A stretch of DNA of 64,000 nucleotides, from contig NZ_KE384529.1 in assembly GCF_000426485.1 (NCBI RefSeq), positions 248,001 through 312,000 on the forward strand. Direction: 5' to 3'. Position 1 is the first letter of the stretch; every line of letters begins with the position of its first letter. The position numbers and the translations under genes are program-made. Source of the DNA: Indolivaga capnocytophagoides DSM 22835 (GTDB lineage Bacteria > Bacteroidota > Bacteroidia > Bacteroidales > Dysgonomonadaceae). The notes beneath the pieces are model-generated. The model was not told the origin of the DNA, made no database searches, and worked only from the letters and a program-made list of their open reading frames with translations. This document shows, one piece after another, positions 16,363 to 25,628 of this stretch.

Positions 16363-17226
16363 ATGAGCGTACTCGAACGAAAAATAATACATGGCTCAGT
16401 TTCTTCATTCAGCCACATAGAGTATTCTCAGTTTCTTCTGCCTTGGCATAAACACGAAGAATTTGAGATCATGATTTTCACCGGAGGAAAAGGTAAACAA
16501 TTTATAGGTGACGGGATCATGGATTACCAAAAAGGAGATATTACTCTGATAGGAAGCGATATACCTCACTTGCATTTATGTAATGATATTGCAAATGGGA
16601 AAAAGCAAAGTACAAGTTCAGGGGAAGCCGTACAATTTACGATAGATATGTTTCCCTGTCAAATGGAAAAACTCCCTGATTTTACAGAGATCGACGCCCT
16701 TTTAAAAAAGAGTCAATACGGAATTCGTTTTTTTGACAAAGGTTTATGGCTGGATATATATACTATGGTTATGGCTCTGGATGAGATGCTTGGAACAGAA
16801 CGTGTTGTTCAATTATACAATATACTGAACAAACTCAGTAAATCATCTGATTATAAATTAGTATCGGAAACAATGTATTATCAGGATAATCCATTGGATA
16901 GTGGAGATAAACCTGTAGATAAAGTTTTTAAATACTTATATCTCCATTTCAAAGAAAAAGTTACTCTTAAACAAATTGCAGAATACGTCAATAAGGATCC
17001 ATCAGCATTGTGCCGTTCATTTAAAAAGGGAACAGATAAGAGTATCTTCAGATGTCTGGCCGAAATCCGTATAAAACATGCATGTAAGCTACTTATCAAT
17101 TCGAGCCTAACGATATCCCAAATTGCTTATGAGTGTGGATATGGCAATTTATCTTTCTTTAATCAGCAATTCAAAGATATAACAATGAAGACTCCTTCCG
17201 AATATAAAATACACTCCATTATTTAA
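16363..17226 (+). CDS. AraC-family transcription regulator with cupin sensor domain
   Basis: 287 residues. The N-terminal cupin shows HKHEEFEIMIFTGGKG and GDITLIGSDIPHLH; the C-terminal pair of HTH motifs shows LKQIAEYVNKDPSALCRSFKKGT and ISQIAYECGYGNLSFFNQQFK. It is a soluble one-component regulator of the sugar-responsive type. It is divergent from the aldo/keto reductase and beta-propeller genes, its probable targets, and is followed 11 bases later by a small membrane protein. Confidence 0.9.
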   Translation: MSVLERKIIHGSVSSFSHIEYSQFLLPWHKHEEFEIMIFTGGKGKQFIGDGIMDYQKGDITLIGSDIPHLHLCNDIANGKKQSTSSGEAVQFTIDMFPCQMEKLPDFTEIDALLKKSQYGIRFFDKGLWLDIYTMVMALDEMLGTERVVQLYNILNKLSKSSDYKLVSETMYYQDNPLDSGDKPVDKVFKYLYLHFKEKVTLKQIAEYVNKDPSALCRSFKKGTDKSIFRCLAEIRIKHACKLLINSSLTISQIAYECGYGNLSFFNQQFKDITMKTPSEYKIHSII

Positions 17227-17237
17227 CAACGATAGAT

Positions 17238-17477
17238 GTGAATATACTTATTGTAGCAATCGTCACTTTAATTCTGAATATAGTCTTAGGTATATACCGG
17301 GCAAGATTCAAAAAAATGACAGCCATGTGGTGGATCATGATTCATGCTTCCATTCCGGTGATAATACCTTTACGAATATACTTGAATACGCCCCGAATAA
17401 CTATCCCCATTTTTATAGGAATCGCGGTGTTGGGTCAAATTATAGGTAGTAAATACTTATACAAAAAGCGTCTCTAG
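17238..17477 (+). CDS. Small inner-membrane protein, 79 aa
   Basis: Starts with GTG 11 bases after the AraC stop. Hydrophobic segments near residues 2-19, 31-46 and 53-70 suggest two or three membrane spans with basic ends (RARFKKM, KYLYKKRL). I do not recognise it beyond resembling short uncharacterised membrane proteins. It is probably co-transcribed with the regulator. Confidence 0.65.
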   Translation: MNILIVAIVTLILNIVLGIYRARFKKMTAMWWIMIHASIPVIIPLRIYLNTPRITIPIFIGIAVLGQIIGSKYLYKKRL

Positions 17478-17493
17478 AATCTCCGTAAAACAT

Positions 17494-17529
17494 AAAAACA
17501 GGTCATACTAAATATAGAGACCTGCTTTT
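17494..17529. terminator. Bidirectional terminator between convergent genes
   Basis: AAAAACAGGTC pairs with GACCTGCTTTT around a 14-base loop, giving T runs on both strands. It separates the 79-aa gene from the convergent susD. Confidence 0.7.
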
Positions 17530-17549
17530 GAATTTGATTTGTTATATAA

Positions 17550-19205
17550 TCAATACCCCGGATTCTGAGGAGTAACTCCCAAACTTGTATAATCTTCGCT
17601 AAGAGGTATAGGGAAACGATAAAACTTACCGTTCAGATTATCTATTTTAGCATGCAAATGTTTATGAACACGGGCATAAAATGCAGCGTTAATCTTATTT
17701 GCAATATCCGGAAATGCAGCCTTTATAGTTGTTGCCGATTCATATTCAGCCTTATAATACTCATAATTAGGAACAGTATTTTTCACTTGAGACAACAAAG
17801 TTCTCCAACGTACCAGATTAAGCCAATGTTTTTGTTCGAAAGCAAACTCATAATCCCATTCGTTGTATAAATTCTCTTTAGTCAGTGTCGAAAGTTTTCC
17901 TCCATGCTCATAATGTCCGCCATAAGCTCTTTCCCTTACTTTATTTACAGCTGACAAAGCATCTGCTGTTTTACCCTGAAAGAACAAAGCTTCAGCCTTA
18001 ATCAGTAATACCTCGGCATAACGAAAATCGATATGGTCTATATTATTAGGTTGTTCATCAAGAGCCTTGAATGTTCCATCACCGGTTCGATGTATCCATT
18101 TCCCCGGACGGACAATACTTACTGGCCATGTCAAAGTATCCACTACCCCATCGGTATATTCTATACGTTTAGCATAAGAAAACAACTTACGAGTATCGTA
18201 GTCTCCCGGAATACGATTCTCCAACGTAATATCTGCATAACTGATATGAGGATCAGTCCTTGCACTCTTAGGCCATGTAAAACCACAGTGTGTCTGATGA
18301 TTTCCCTGTGCATCTATACCGTCTCCATCATGATGGATCGAAAATATAACTTCATCATTATTTTCATTAGCAACTCCCCATATCGAATTAAAATCATCCA
18401 ATAAACGATATTTACCACTATCTATCACTTTGTTTGCATAATCGACAGCTTTTTGGAGCTTCTCAGAATCAATCGCAGGTTTCGCAGGATCAGTTGTACC
18501 CGAAATCGCAGATATTTCATCAGATGTGATTGGTTTTTGCCCCCAAGTCAAATATACTTTTGCCAGAATAGTATTGACAGCACCTTGAGATGGATTCGAT
18601 TTATTGCTATCATATTCGGGTAAACCATCATAAGATTCGGTCAGGTCTTTAACAATCTGGGTATATACATTATCAATAGAGGCTCGTGTCCGTTCAGTAC
18701 TCTCGGAACTTAAAACCAAGGGAACTTCTCCAAAAAGCTGTACTAATTGAAAATAATCATAGCCACGTACAAACTTAGCCCTTGCAACAAAAAGGGCTTT
18801 ATCAGCCTCAGAAAGATTTGAATTTGCAGCAGCCGTTCCAACCTGTTCTATGGTAAGATTTGCCGCACCTATACTTTTATAAAGACGGTTAAAAACCTTG
18901 ATCGGATACCAGTTACTGGGAGTTGTTTCGAATACACTAACCTGCGGGCCATCTTTAGAATCATCTACTTCTTCGAAAGAAATAGTCGTTTCGGTAGCCG
19001 ATTCTAATAGAAATGTATAAGAAGACGAAAGGGTTTGCAACGGGCCATACACTGCATTAGCTAAAGCTTCGGCCTCAGCCCGTGTTTTGATCGAAGAAGT
19101 TGGCTCTTCTCCACCCTCGGAATTATTATTACTGTCACTGCACGAGTATTGTGCGGCAGAAAAGAGTGCAAGAAGCACTACCGGGAAAAATAGTTTCTTT
19201 TTCAT
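17550..19205 (-). CDS. SusD-like lipoprotein, extra pair
   Basis: 551 residues if started at the ATG at 19205. A longer TTG start at 19217 would add MIWK before an already complete signal peptide, so I reject it. Lipobox QYSC is followed by an Asp/Asn/Glu-rich tail. The SusD fold is evident from FVARAKFVRGYDYFQLVQLFGEVPLVL and DFRYAEVLLIKAEALFFQGKTADALSAVNKVRERAYG. It pairs with the SusC 66 bases upstream. No enzyme sits in this unit. The HTCS and fructan genes upstream suggest a second fructan specificity, but that is inference. Confidence 0.93.
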   Translation of the reverse strand: MKKKLFFPVVLLALFSAAQYSCSDSNNNSEGGEEPTSSIKTRAEAEALANAVYGPLQTLSSSYTFLLESATETTISFEEVDDSKDGPQVSVFETTPSNWYPIKVFNRLYKSIGAANLTIEQVGTAAANSNLSEADKALFVARAKFVRGYDYFQLVQLFGEVPLVLSSESTERTRASIDNVYTQIVKDLTESYDGLPEYDSNKSNPSQGAVNTILAKVYLTWGQKPITSDEISAISGTTDPAKPAIDSEKLQKAVDYANKVIDSGKYRLLDDFNSIWGVANENNDEVIFSIHHDGDGIDAQGNHQTHCGFTWPKSARTDPHISYADITLENRIPGDYDTRKLFSYAKRIEYTDGVVDTLTWPVSIVRPGKWIHRTGDGTFKALDEQPNNIDHIDFRYAEVLLIKAEALFFQGKTADALSAVNKVRERAYGGHYEHGGKLSTLTKENLYNEWDYEFAFEQKHWLNLVRWRTLLSQVKNTVPNYEYYKAEYESATTIKAAFPDIANKINAAFYARVHKHLHAKIDNLNGKFYRFPIPLSEDYTSLGVTPQNPGY

Positions 19206-19271
19206 TTTCCAGATCAATTTAGGTTTATAATAATATTGTGTAAATAATCAACTTAGATTAACAACTCTTTT

Positions 19272-22200
19272 TCAGAAGGTTATACTAGCTCCTGCCATAA
19301 AACTTCGGGAAGAAGGGTATATACCCAAGTCGACCCCTCCGGCAATTTCGGGATCGTATCCCTTATAGTTCGTTATTGTAAAGAGATTTCGAGCCGATGC
19401 AAAAAAACGAATCTTAGTAGAAGAATTATTAATTTTTAAAGGTAATGTATATCCTAGGGTAATATTCCTTAGTTTAAGGAATGAAGCATCTTCCACATAA
19501 CGGCTATCCAGCTCGGTTGGACGAGTACTATTGAGATGAGGAATACTGTTCGACGGATTGGTTTCCGTCCAGCTATCCAATAACGCAGCCGACATATTAT
19601 AAGAATCATTCGGACGTTCAAGATACCGTCTCAACAAGTTATATACTTCATTACCTTGAGATCCTTGAAATAGAATATAAAAATCCAGATTGCGATAAGT
19701 AAACGAAGATGAAATTCCATATGTAAAGTCCGGCTGAATACTACCTAAAATCACCCTGTCGGATTCGGGAGTTACTTTTCCATCGGGAGTTCCATCCGTA
19801 CCGCTTACATTAGCTAGTTTTGCATCTCCCGGTTGAGGTGTTTTTCCTCCGACTTTAGGTAAAGACGACACATCTTCTCCCGTTTGTACAACACCCAGAA
19901 AACGATATCCGTAAAAAGAACCTACCGATTCGCCTACACGTAATATCTGCTCCTGATCGCTGCCTTCGGTCAATTCATTGTACTCGCCTAAACTCGTTAT
20001 GCGGTTTTTATTATGTGCAATATTTGCAGAAGCAGACCATGTAAATAATTTACTATCAATAAGCTTTGCATCAAGAGTCAGTTCAATACCTTTATTAGTT
20101 ACATTTCCCAGATTCACAATCTGTTTTTCACTGGTACCTGAACCTAAGGGTGTTGGTACTTTCAATAATAAATCGCTGGTTTTCTTATAATAAACATCCG
20201 CAGTTAGAGTTAACCTGTCATTCAGGAGTCCGGCATCAATTCCAGCATTGTATTCAGTAGTTGTTTCCCATTTCAAATCTGAATTTCCAAGATTCGTCAT
20301 ATCATAAGCCGCACCTCCATTATATCTGCCTACACTGAAATATTGCTCATATTCATCAAAATCAATCTCCTGATTTCCGGCCTTACCATAAGTCAACCGT
20401 AATTTTAAAGTACTTAACATAGGGTTAAGAGGTTTCACAAAAGACTCTTCATTTATATTCCAAGACACCCCAACCGATGGAAAGTATCCCCATTCGTGGC
20501 CTTTTGCAAACCGCGAAGATTTATCAGCCCGGTAGGTTGCTGTAAAGTTGTACCGATCCAGCAGAGTATAATTCACACGCCCTAAAAATGATTTAAAAGA
20601 AGCATCCTGCTTTCGGGAAATAGGAGGCAACTCCTTTCCTGAGGCCAGATTATCAAATGATTCTAGGTTTTTAGCCTTACTTACATTAAAGTCAGTTTTG
20701 GTGTTTTGAGTTGTGTATCCTCCCATAATATCTACGAAATGAACTGAATTAATCTGTTTTGCATATGTCAGTAAGTATTCGGTTTGGATTATATCAGTCC
20801 GTCTGTTTCCTATCGCTCCCATACCTCGAATATCCTGATTGAGACCTAATGCTGTATAAGGCGGTGCAAAATAATTCTGTGTTATATAATCAACATTTCC
20901 GCCTACATTTATTTTTGCAGTCAAACCTTCAATTATAGAATATTGAGCATAAAAGTTACCCAATATAGATGAACTCTTTGTTTGCCCGATACTGTTCTTC
21001 AGGTCTGAAACAGGATTAGCCGCCTGTCCGTAATAACTCAAATAACTATATTCGAAAGGGTTTGTATAGTTATATCCTCCGTCTGTATTGTAAATGGATA
21101 TAACGGGGGGCATATACAATGCATAAGTCAAAGAATTGGCAATACCATGGGAGTAAGGAGAATCATTGTAATTAGTCCCTTCAAAAGTGGTAAGAGCATC
21201 TTGAGAACTTCTATTAAAAGTAGCAGTAACTCCTATCTTCAATTTTTGGGTCAACTCCCGATCCAGATTCAAGCGTCCGCTAAACCGTTCAAATCCCGAA
21301 TTTAAAATAATCCCCTTCTGATCTGTATAATTCGCTGATACTAAATAACGGGTTTTATCATCACCTCCACTTACCGAAAGCTCATGAGTTTGTGATGTTC
21401 CGGTCTGTAAAACCGCATCCTGCCAATCGGTACCTTTATCGAATTGGGCTAATTCATCCTTACTATAATACAAGCTGGGCTTGTCATTGAAATATTCTTT
21501 TTGAACGGCAAGCCATTGTTTTGCAGTGAGAAGGTCAAGTTTCTTCGCCGATTTATCGGCTCCGATGGTATATTGATAACGAACAGTATTACCTCCCCGC
21601 TTACCTTTTTTGGTTGTAACCAAAATAACACCATTCGCTCCCCGTGATCCATAAATTGCTTTTGCCGAAACGTCTTTTAAGACTTCAATAGATTCTATAT
21701 CTGCAGGATTGATAGATGCCAAAGGATTGATGCTCCCGTCAATGTTTCCGACTCCTGCCTGTGTAGCATTTTTTTCACTGAAAAAGATAAATCCGTCAAT
21801 CACATACAGTGGCTCATTGCTGGCATAGATAGAATTACCTCCTCTTATACGAACAGCAGAACCTCCACCCGGCTGACCTGAATTTTGAGAAACATTCAAT
21901 CCGGCCACACTTCCCCCCAAAAGCTCATTTATAGAAGTCACAGGTTGGTCTAATGTCGTTTTAGAAACAGAACTAACAGCTCCCGTAAGCTCTTTTCGCC
22001 GCTGTGTTCCATATCCGACAATGACGACTTCACTCAATACACTAGCATCTTCCGACAAATATATATTATTCTCAGATGCTGATTCGATTAGTAGCTCCTT
22101 AGACTTATAGCCGAGAAAACTAACATTTAGCAAAACCGGAAGTCTTTTTGATACTGTAAGTTTAAACTCTCCGTTAATGCCTGTACTTATGCCATTCGAA

Positions 22201-22391
22201 GTAGACCTCTCCTGTACTGTCGCCCCTGTTATGGGTTCTTTCGTTTTCTCATCCAGAATATGACCAGAAATAACAACCTGTGCATGAACAACCGTAGAAT
22301 ATACAGCAAGAAAAACAAGAATAAGGAGACTTTTTTGAATAGAATAAAAAGAAGAATAGTTTCCTTTCGAGAAATTAATTATCTTTACCAT
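19272..22391 (-). CDS. SusC-like TonB-dependent transporter, extra pair
   Basis: 1039 residues: signal peptide ending VVHAQ, regulatory-like domain (about 40-118), plug (LLGGSVAGLNVSQ, LYVIDGFI, IEVLKDVSAKAIYGSRGANGVI) and barrel ending in FMAGASITF. It imports the ligand of the SusD that follows. It sits downstream of the PBP-type HTCS gene behind a 402-base gap with its own promoter-like element and a leader hairpin, so it may be a second target of that regulator. Confidence 0.95.
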   Translation of the reverse strand: MVKIINFSKGNYSSFYSIQKSLLILVFLAVYSTVVHAQVVISGHILDEKTKEPITGATVQERSTSNGISTGINGEFKLTVSKRLPVLLNVSFLGYKSKELLIESASENNIYLSEDASVLSEVVIVGYGTQRRKELTGAVSSVSKTTLDQPVTSINELLGGSVAGLNVSQNSGQPGGGSAVRIRGGNSIYASNEPLYVIDGFIFFSEKNATQAGVGNIDGSINPLASINPADIESIEVLKDVSAKAIYGSRGANGVILVTTKKGKRGGNTVRYQYTIGADKSAKKLDLLTAKQWLAVQKEYFNDKPSLYYSKDELAQFDKGTDWQDAVLQTGTSQTHELSVSGGDDKTRYLVSANYTDQKGIILNSGFERFSGRLNLDRELTQKLKIGVTATFNRSSQDALTTFEGTNYNDSPYSHGIANSLTYALYMPPVISIYNTDGGYNYTNPFEYSYLSYYGQAANPVSDLKNSIGQTKSSSILGNFYAQYSIIEGLTAKINVGGNVDYITQNYFAPPYTALGLNQDIRGMGAIGNRRTDIIQTEYLLTYAKQINSVHFVDIMGGYTTQNTKTDFNVSKAKNLESFDNLASGKELPPISRKQDASFKSFLGRVNYTLLDRYNFTATYRADKSSRFAKGHEWGYFPSVGVSWNINEESFVKPLNPMLSTLKLRLTYGKAGNQEIDFDEYEQYFSVGRYNGGAAYDMTNLGNSDLKWETTTEYNAGIDAGLLNDRLTLTADVYYKKTSDLLLKVPTPLGSGTSEKQIVNLGNVTNKGIELTLDAKLIDSKLFTWSASANIAHNKNRITSLGEYNELTEGSDQEQILRVGESVGSFYGYRFLGVVQTGEDVSSLPKVGGKTPQPGDAKLANVSGTDGTPDGKVTPESDRVILGSIQPDFTYGISSSFTYRNLDFYILFQGSQGNEVYNLLRRYLERPNDSYNMSAALLDSWTETNPSNSIPHLNSTRPTELDSRYVEDASFLKLRNITLGYTLPLKINNSSTKIRFFASARNLFTITNYKGYDPEIAGGVDLGIYPSSRSFMAGASITF

Positions 22392-22410
22392 GGATAAATG
22401 ATTTTATCAA

Positions 22411-22452
22411 GAGCACTTCCAATACCAATTGCCGTCGGAGGAGGAAGTGTTC
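22411..22452 (-). promoter_or_regulatory. Hairpin in the 5' leader of the extra susC
   Basis: GAGCACTTCC (22411-22420) pairs with GGAAGTGTTC (22443-22452). It lies between the predicted transcription start near 22463 and the start codon. On the plus strand it is followed by GCCTTTTTT and would be a terminator for an antisense transcript. Confidence 0.4.
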
Positions 22453-22469
22453 GCCTTTTTTATAAAGTA

Positions 22470-22501
22470 CAAACTTTTTACTTTTACATAGCACACTCAA
22501 A
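22470..22501 (-). promoter_or_regulatory. Promoter of the extra susC
   Basis: Minus-strand TTTG (22501-22498), 20 bases, then AAAGTTTG (22477-22470), one mismatch from TAnnTTTG. Spacing fits the Bacteroidota consensus. Confidence 0.45.
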
Positions 22502-22793
22502 GAGCTACCATATAAAAACTAACTATTTTTTAAGAACTATAGAAATCGGATAATTTTGTTACATCATGTTAGTAACACATTCGCATTCGCAGATTCGAAA
22601 AGGTTGTGATGTAAGGAGTGTTAAACCTCTGGAATATCTCAAAACAGACATTCTCATAAAGAGAAGATAAAAATTGTTTAGAAAGTAGTTTCATTTTGCC
22701 GTCTTATTAATCATAGTGATTGATGAATACAAATTAACTTATTTTTAAAAATCTGCCCAATACCATAAATGCGGTATTTTAAATAATAACAGA

Positions 22794-25550
22794 TTAATTG
22801 CCTAATGTTCTTTTCAAAAAATCAGTCGGATTTTCGTTATAATATTTTTTAAATATTTTAGAAAAATAAGACGGGGACGAGAAACCTGTTTCATAGGCAG
22901 CTTCTGATATTGATTTTCGGCTTACCGTCAACAATTGTACAGCATATCTTAGTTTTATAACATTCACTAAATCATTGGGAGAATAACTGGTCACTGATTT
23001 CAATTTTCGATAAAGCTGAATGCGTGAAAGCCCTAAATGAGATGCAATACTATCGACATTAAGATCCTGCTCACTCATGTGATTTTCAACATAAGACTGA
23101 AAATCGGATAATAATTTCTGCTCTATATCAGCTAAAGATACCTTAGACGAATCGTTAATAAAACTCTGTCCGAATGCGTCTTTTAATTTCTTTCTGCTTT
23201 CAATTAATTTTCTGAGCCTTATTTTCAGTAATTCGGCATTAAAAGGCTTGGGTACATATGCATCTGCTCCATTTTCGAAACCTATAGCTTTCTGTTCATC
23301 CAATGTACATGCAGTTAGCAACACAATAGGAATATGAGATGTCACTACATTTTCTTTTAAAATCCGGCATACTTCAAAGCCATCTTTTTCGGGCATCATC
23401 ACATCACTGATAATAGCATCAGGAATATACTTAACAGCTTTTTCGATACCGATATTTCCATCATAAGCACACACCAGATTATAATCATTTTCCAAAACAA
23501 GTTTCAAATATTGCTGCATATCCTCATTATCTTCAATAACAAGTACAATCGGTTTTTCATCGTCATACGGAGTTTCCAGAATGGAAATATCTCCGATTCC
23601 CTCCGCCTCCTTTATAGATAAATTACTTTTAGTGAATTCAAAATTAAAATCAAGAATTTCATCATCTATATTCTCCTTTATAATAGGAATCTGAACAGTA
23701 AAAACAGTTCCTTTCTGATCTGTACTTTCTACAAATATTTTACCCTTATGCACCTCAACCAATGAACTTGTCAAAGCCAATCCGATACCGGTACCGGTAT
23801 CATTCAGGTTTATTTTATAGAAACGGTCAAATATATTCTGAATTTTTTCGACTGGAATACTTGTTCCTGTATTGAGTACAGACAATATGAATAATGATCT
23901 TTTTTCATCCAGAGACAAAGTAACCTTTACTGATCCATTACGAAAAGTATGCTTAAAAGCATTAGACAGTAAATTATAATATATTTTCTCGATCTTCTCC
24001 TGATCAAATGGTATTATCAGGCTATCTTTATCGGCTTCAAAAGAAAAGTTCACTTCTGATCGTTTCGCATAATCTTCAAAAACGACATTCAATTCCCTAA
24101 AAAAAGCAATAATATCTGCAGTCTTTAAAATGAGCTGCATTTTTCCATTCTCAAATTTACGAAATTCTATTATCTGAGAAATTAGATTTTGCAGGCGGTT
24201 ACTGTTTCTCCGAATCAGGTTCAATAAGTCAGATTGCTCCTTTGTTAATGATCCGGAAGTCATTAAAGTATCTAATGGCCCCAGTATTAAAGACAAGGGG
24301 GTACGAAACTCATGAGAGATATTGGTAAAAAAGACCAATTTTGCATGAGTAGCCTCCTCTAGTTGTTTCGATAAAGAGATCAGCTGTTCTTTTTGCTCCG
24401 CCAATGTTTCGGCCTGCAATTTTATTTCTTCATTTTGTTTTTTCAACAAAGCATTTATACGACTCTTAGACCGATACGCCAATATCAGAAAAACCATAAG
24501 GGTTGTAATCAGAATCAATATAATTATAGTAGCATAAAAGATATTCTGCTGGTTGGAATATCTCATTAAGCTTTTATTCAATAAGCCGTGAGTAGCTTCG
24601 AGTTTTGCCTGTTGTTCGGCTATCTGATCAGTTTGTAATAAAATCGTTCTGACATTATTTTTGTCTACAACTGCTGTTCTTAATGTATTCTCCTTTTTAT
24701 ACTCTCCACGCTTCAATATCTTCACAGCCAAAGCTATCACTTTATCGCCTCCTGTAGGATATATAAAAGAAGCATCAAGTAATCCCTTCTGTATATTCTG
24801 AATTCCGCCATTCTCTCCCGGCAATGCATCTATTCCTACAATATACGGAGACTTACCGCTGTATTGAATAGAAGCTTCATATACACCCAATGCCATAGGA
24901 TCATTTAATGCGAAAACAAGGTCTATTTTATGATCTTTCTTTAATATTTCAGACATTTGTTTACGTGCCTCCGGCATTAAAAAATTCCCCCTTCTTTCAG
25001 CCACAACCTTTATACCGGGATATGTCTTCAATCCATCCTGAAAACCGTTATGACGCTCCTCATCAGAAGTAGAACCTGCCCATCCACGTATCTCCACTAT
25101 ATTGCCCTTCCCATTAAGAACTCCGGCAGAATACAACGCAGCTTCTCTTCCTATCTCATAATTATCCGCCCCTACATATGCAGTATATTTGTTGGACTCA
25201 ATCTTCCTGTCAACCAATATTACAGGTATCCCCTTTTCATATGCTTTCTCAACGATAGGTGTTATTGCTTTTGACTCATTAGGTGATATAACCAATAAAT
25301 CTACTCCGCTTTGGATTAGTTCTTCAATATCTTTTATCTGCTGTTCGGTGTTGTCTTTTACGGTTTTTATATCAAGTTTAATGTCCAGATCCTGATAAAA
25401 TGATGCTTCTCTGAGCATCTCTTCATTCATTGTTTTCCTCCAAAGATCGTCGCTGCATTGAGATACACCAATAATAATGCCTTCTTTTTTTGTATTATTA
25501 CAAGCAGACAGCATTAATAAGAGAACGGTTAACAATAGACAATACTTCAT
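22794..25550 (-). CDS. HTCS with periplasmic sugar-binding-protein sensor (BT1754-like, fructose type)
   Basis: 918 residues from the ATG at 25550. That start gives a clean lipoprotein-like signal (LSAC), whereas the longer ATG at 25601 lies inside the preceding terminator hairpin. Order: type I periplasmic binding protein domain (about 22-310; IIGVSQC, VGADNYEIGREAA, GIDALPG), membrane segment (about 337-357), histidine kinase (H413 in SHEFRTPLSL; NLLSNAFKHT; GTGIGLAL), receiver (D716 in ISDVMMPEKDG) and AraC HTH. In B. thetaiotaomicron, BT1754 of this design binds fructose and induces the levan PUL. The fructokinase and GH32 genes upstream support the same role here. Confidence 0.93.
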   Translation of the reverse strand: MKYCLLLTVLLLMLSACNNTKKEGIIIGVSQCSDDLWRKTMNEEMLREASFYQDLDIKLDIKTVKDNTEQQIKDIEELIQSGVDLLVISPNESKAITPIVEKAYEKGIPVILVDRKIESNKYTAYVGADNYEIGREAALYSAGVLNGKGNIVEIRGWAGSTSDEERHNGFQDGLKTYPGIKVVAERRGNFLMPEARKQMSEILKKDHKIDLVFALNDPMALGVYEASIQYSGKSPYIVGIDALPGENGGIQNIQKGLLDASFIYPTGGDKVIALAVKILKRGEYKKENTLRTAVVDKNNVRTILLQTDQIAEQQAKLEATHGLLNKSLMRYSNQQNIFYATIIILILITTLMVFLILAYRSKSRINALLKKQNEEIKLQAETLAEQKEQLISLSKQLEEATHAKLVFFTNISHEFRTPLSLILGPLDTLMTSGSLTKEQSDLLNLIRRNSNRLQNLISQIIEFRKFENGKMQLILKTADIIAFFRELNVVFEDYAKRSEVNFSFEADKDSLIIPFDQEKIEKIYYNLLSNAFKHTFRNGSVKVTLSLDEKRSLFILSVLNTGTSIPVEKIQNIFDRFYKINLNDTGTGIGLALTSSLVEVHKGKIFVESTDQKGTVFTVQIPIIKENIDDEILDFNFEFTKSNLSIKEAEGIGDISILETPYDDEKPIVLVIEDNEDMQQYLKLVLENDYNLVCAYDGNIGIEKAVKYIPDAIISDVMMPEKDGFEVCRILKENVVTSHIPIVLLTACTLDEQKAIGFENGADAYVPKPFNAELLKIRLRKLIESRKKLKDAFGQSFINDSSKVSLADIEQKLLSDFQSYVENHMSEQDLNVDSIASHLGLSRIQLYRKLKSVTSYSPNDLVNVIKLRYAVQLLTVSRKSISEAAYETGFSSPSYFSKIFKKYYNENPTDFLKRTLGN

Positions 25551-25577
25551 CAGAGAAGAGCTTATATTCAAAAATAC

Positions 25578-25616
25578 ACAAAAAGCACCATACTTCTGCA
25601 AATATGATGCTTTTGT
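25578..25616 (-). terminator. Terminator between fructokinase and HTCS genes
   Basis: A roughly 14-bp stem (ACAAAAAGCACCATA against TATGATGCTTTTGT) with a 10-base loop, then T-rich sequence on the minus strand. It lies 13 bases after the fructokinase stop and upstream of the HTCS ATG at 25550. Confidence 0.7.
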
Positions 25617-25628
25617 ATATTAAACAAA

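Larger units (their letters stand above)
22392..22793. other. Regulatory region upstream of the extra susC
   Basis: 402 bases without a gene. It holds the promoter (22470-22501), the leader hairpin (22411-22452), an inverted repeat TGTTAC/GTAACA (22557-22562 and 22572-22577, 9-base spacer) that may be an operator, and a weak hairpin (AATACC/GGTATT, 22759-22778) just after the HTCS stop. Confidence 0.5.

Noticed and set aside
25551-25601. Longer N-terminus of the PBP-type HTCS (start at 25601)
   Set aside because: That ATG lies within the terminator of the fructokinase gene, and the ATG at 25550 gives a complete signal peptide.
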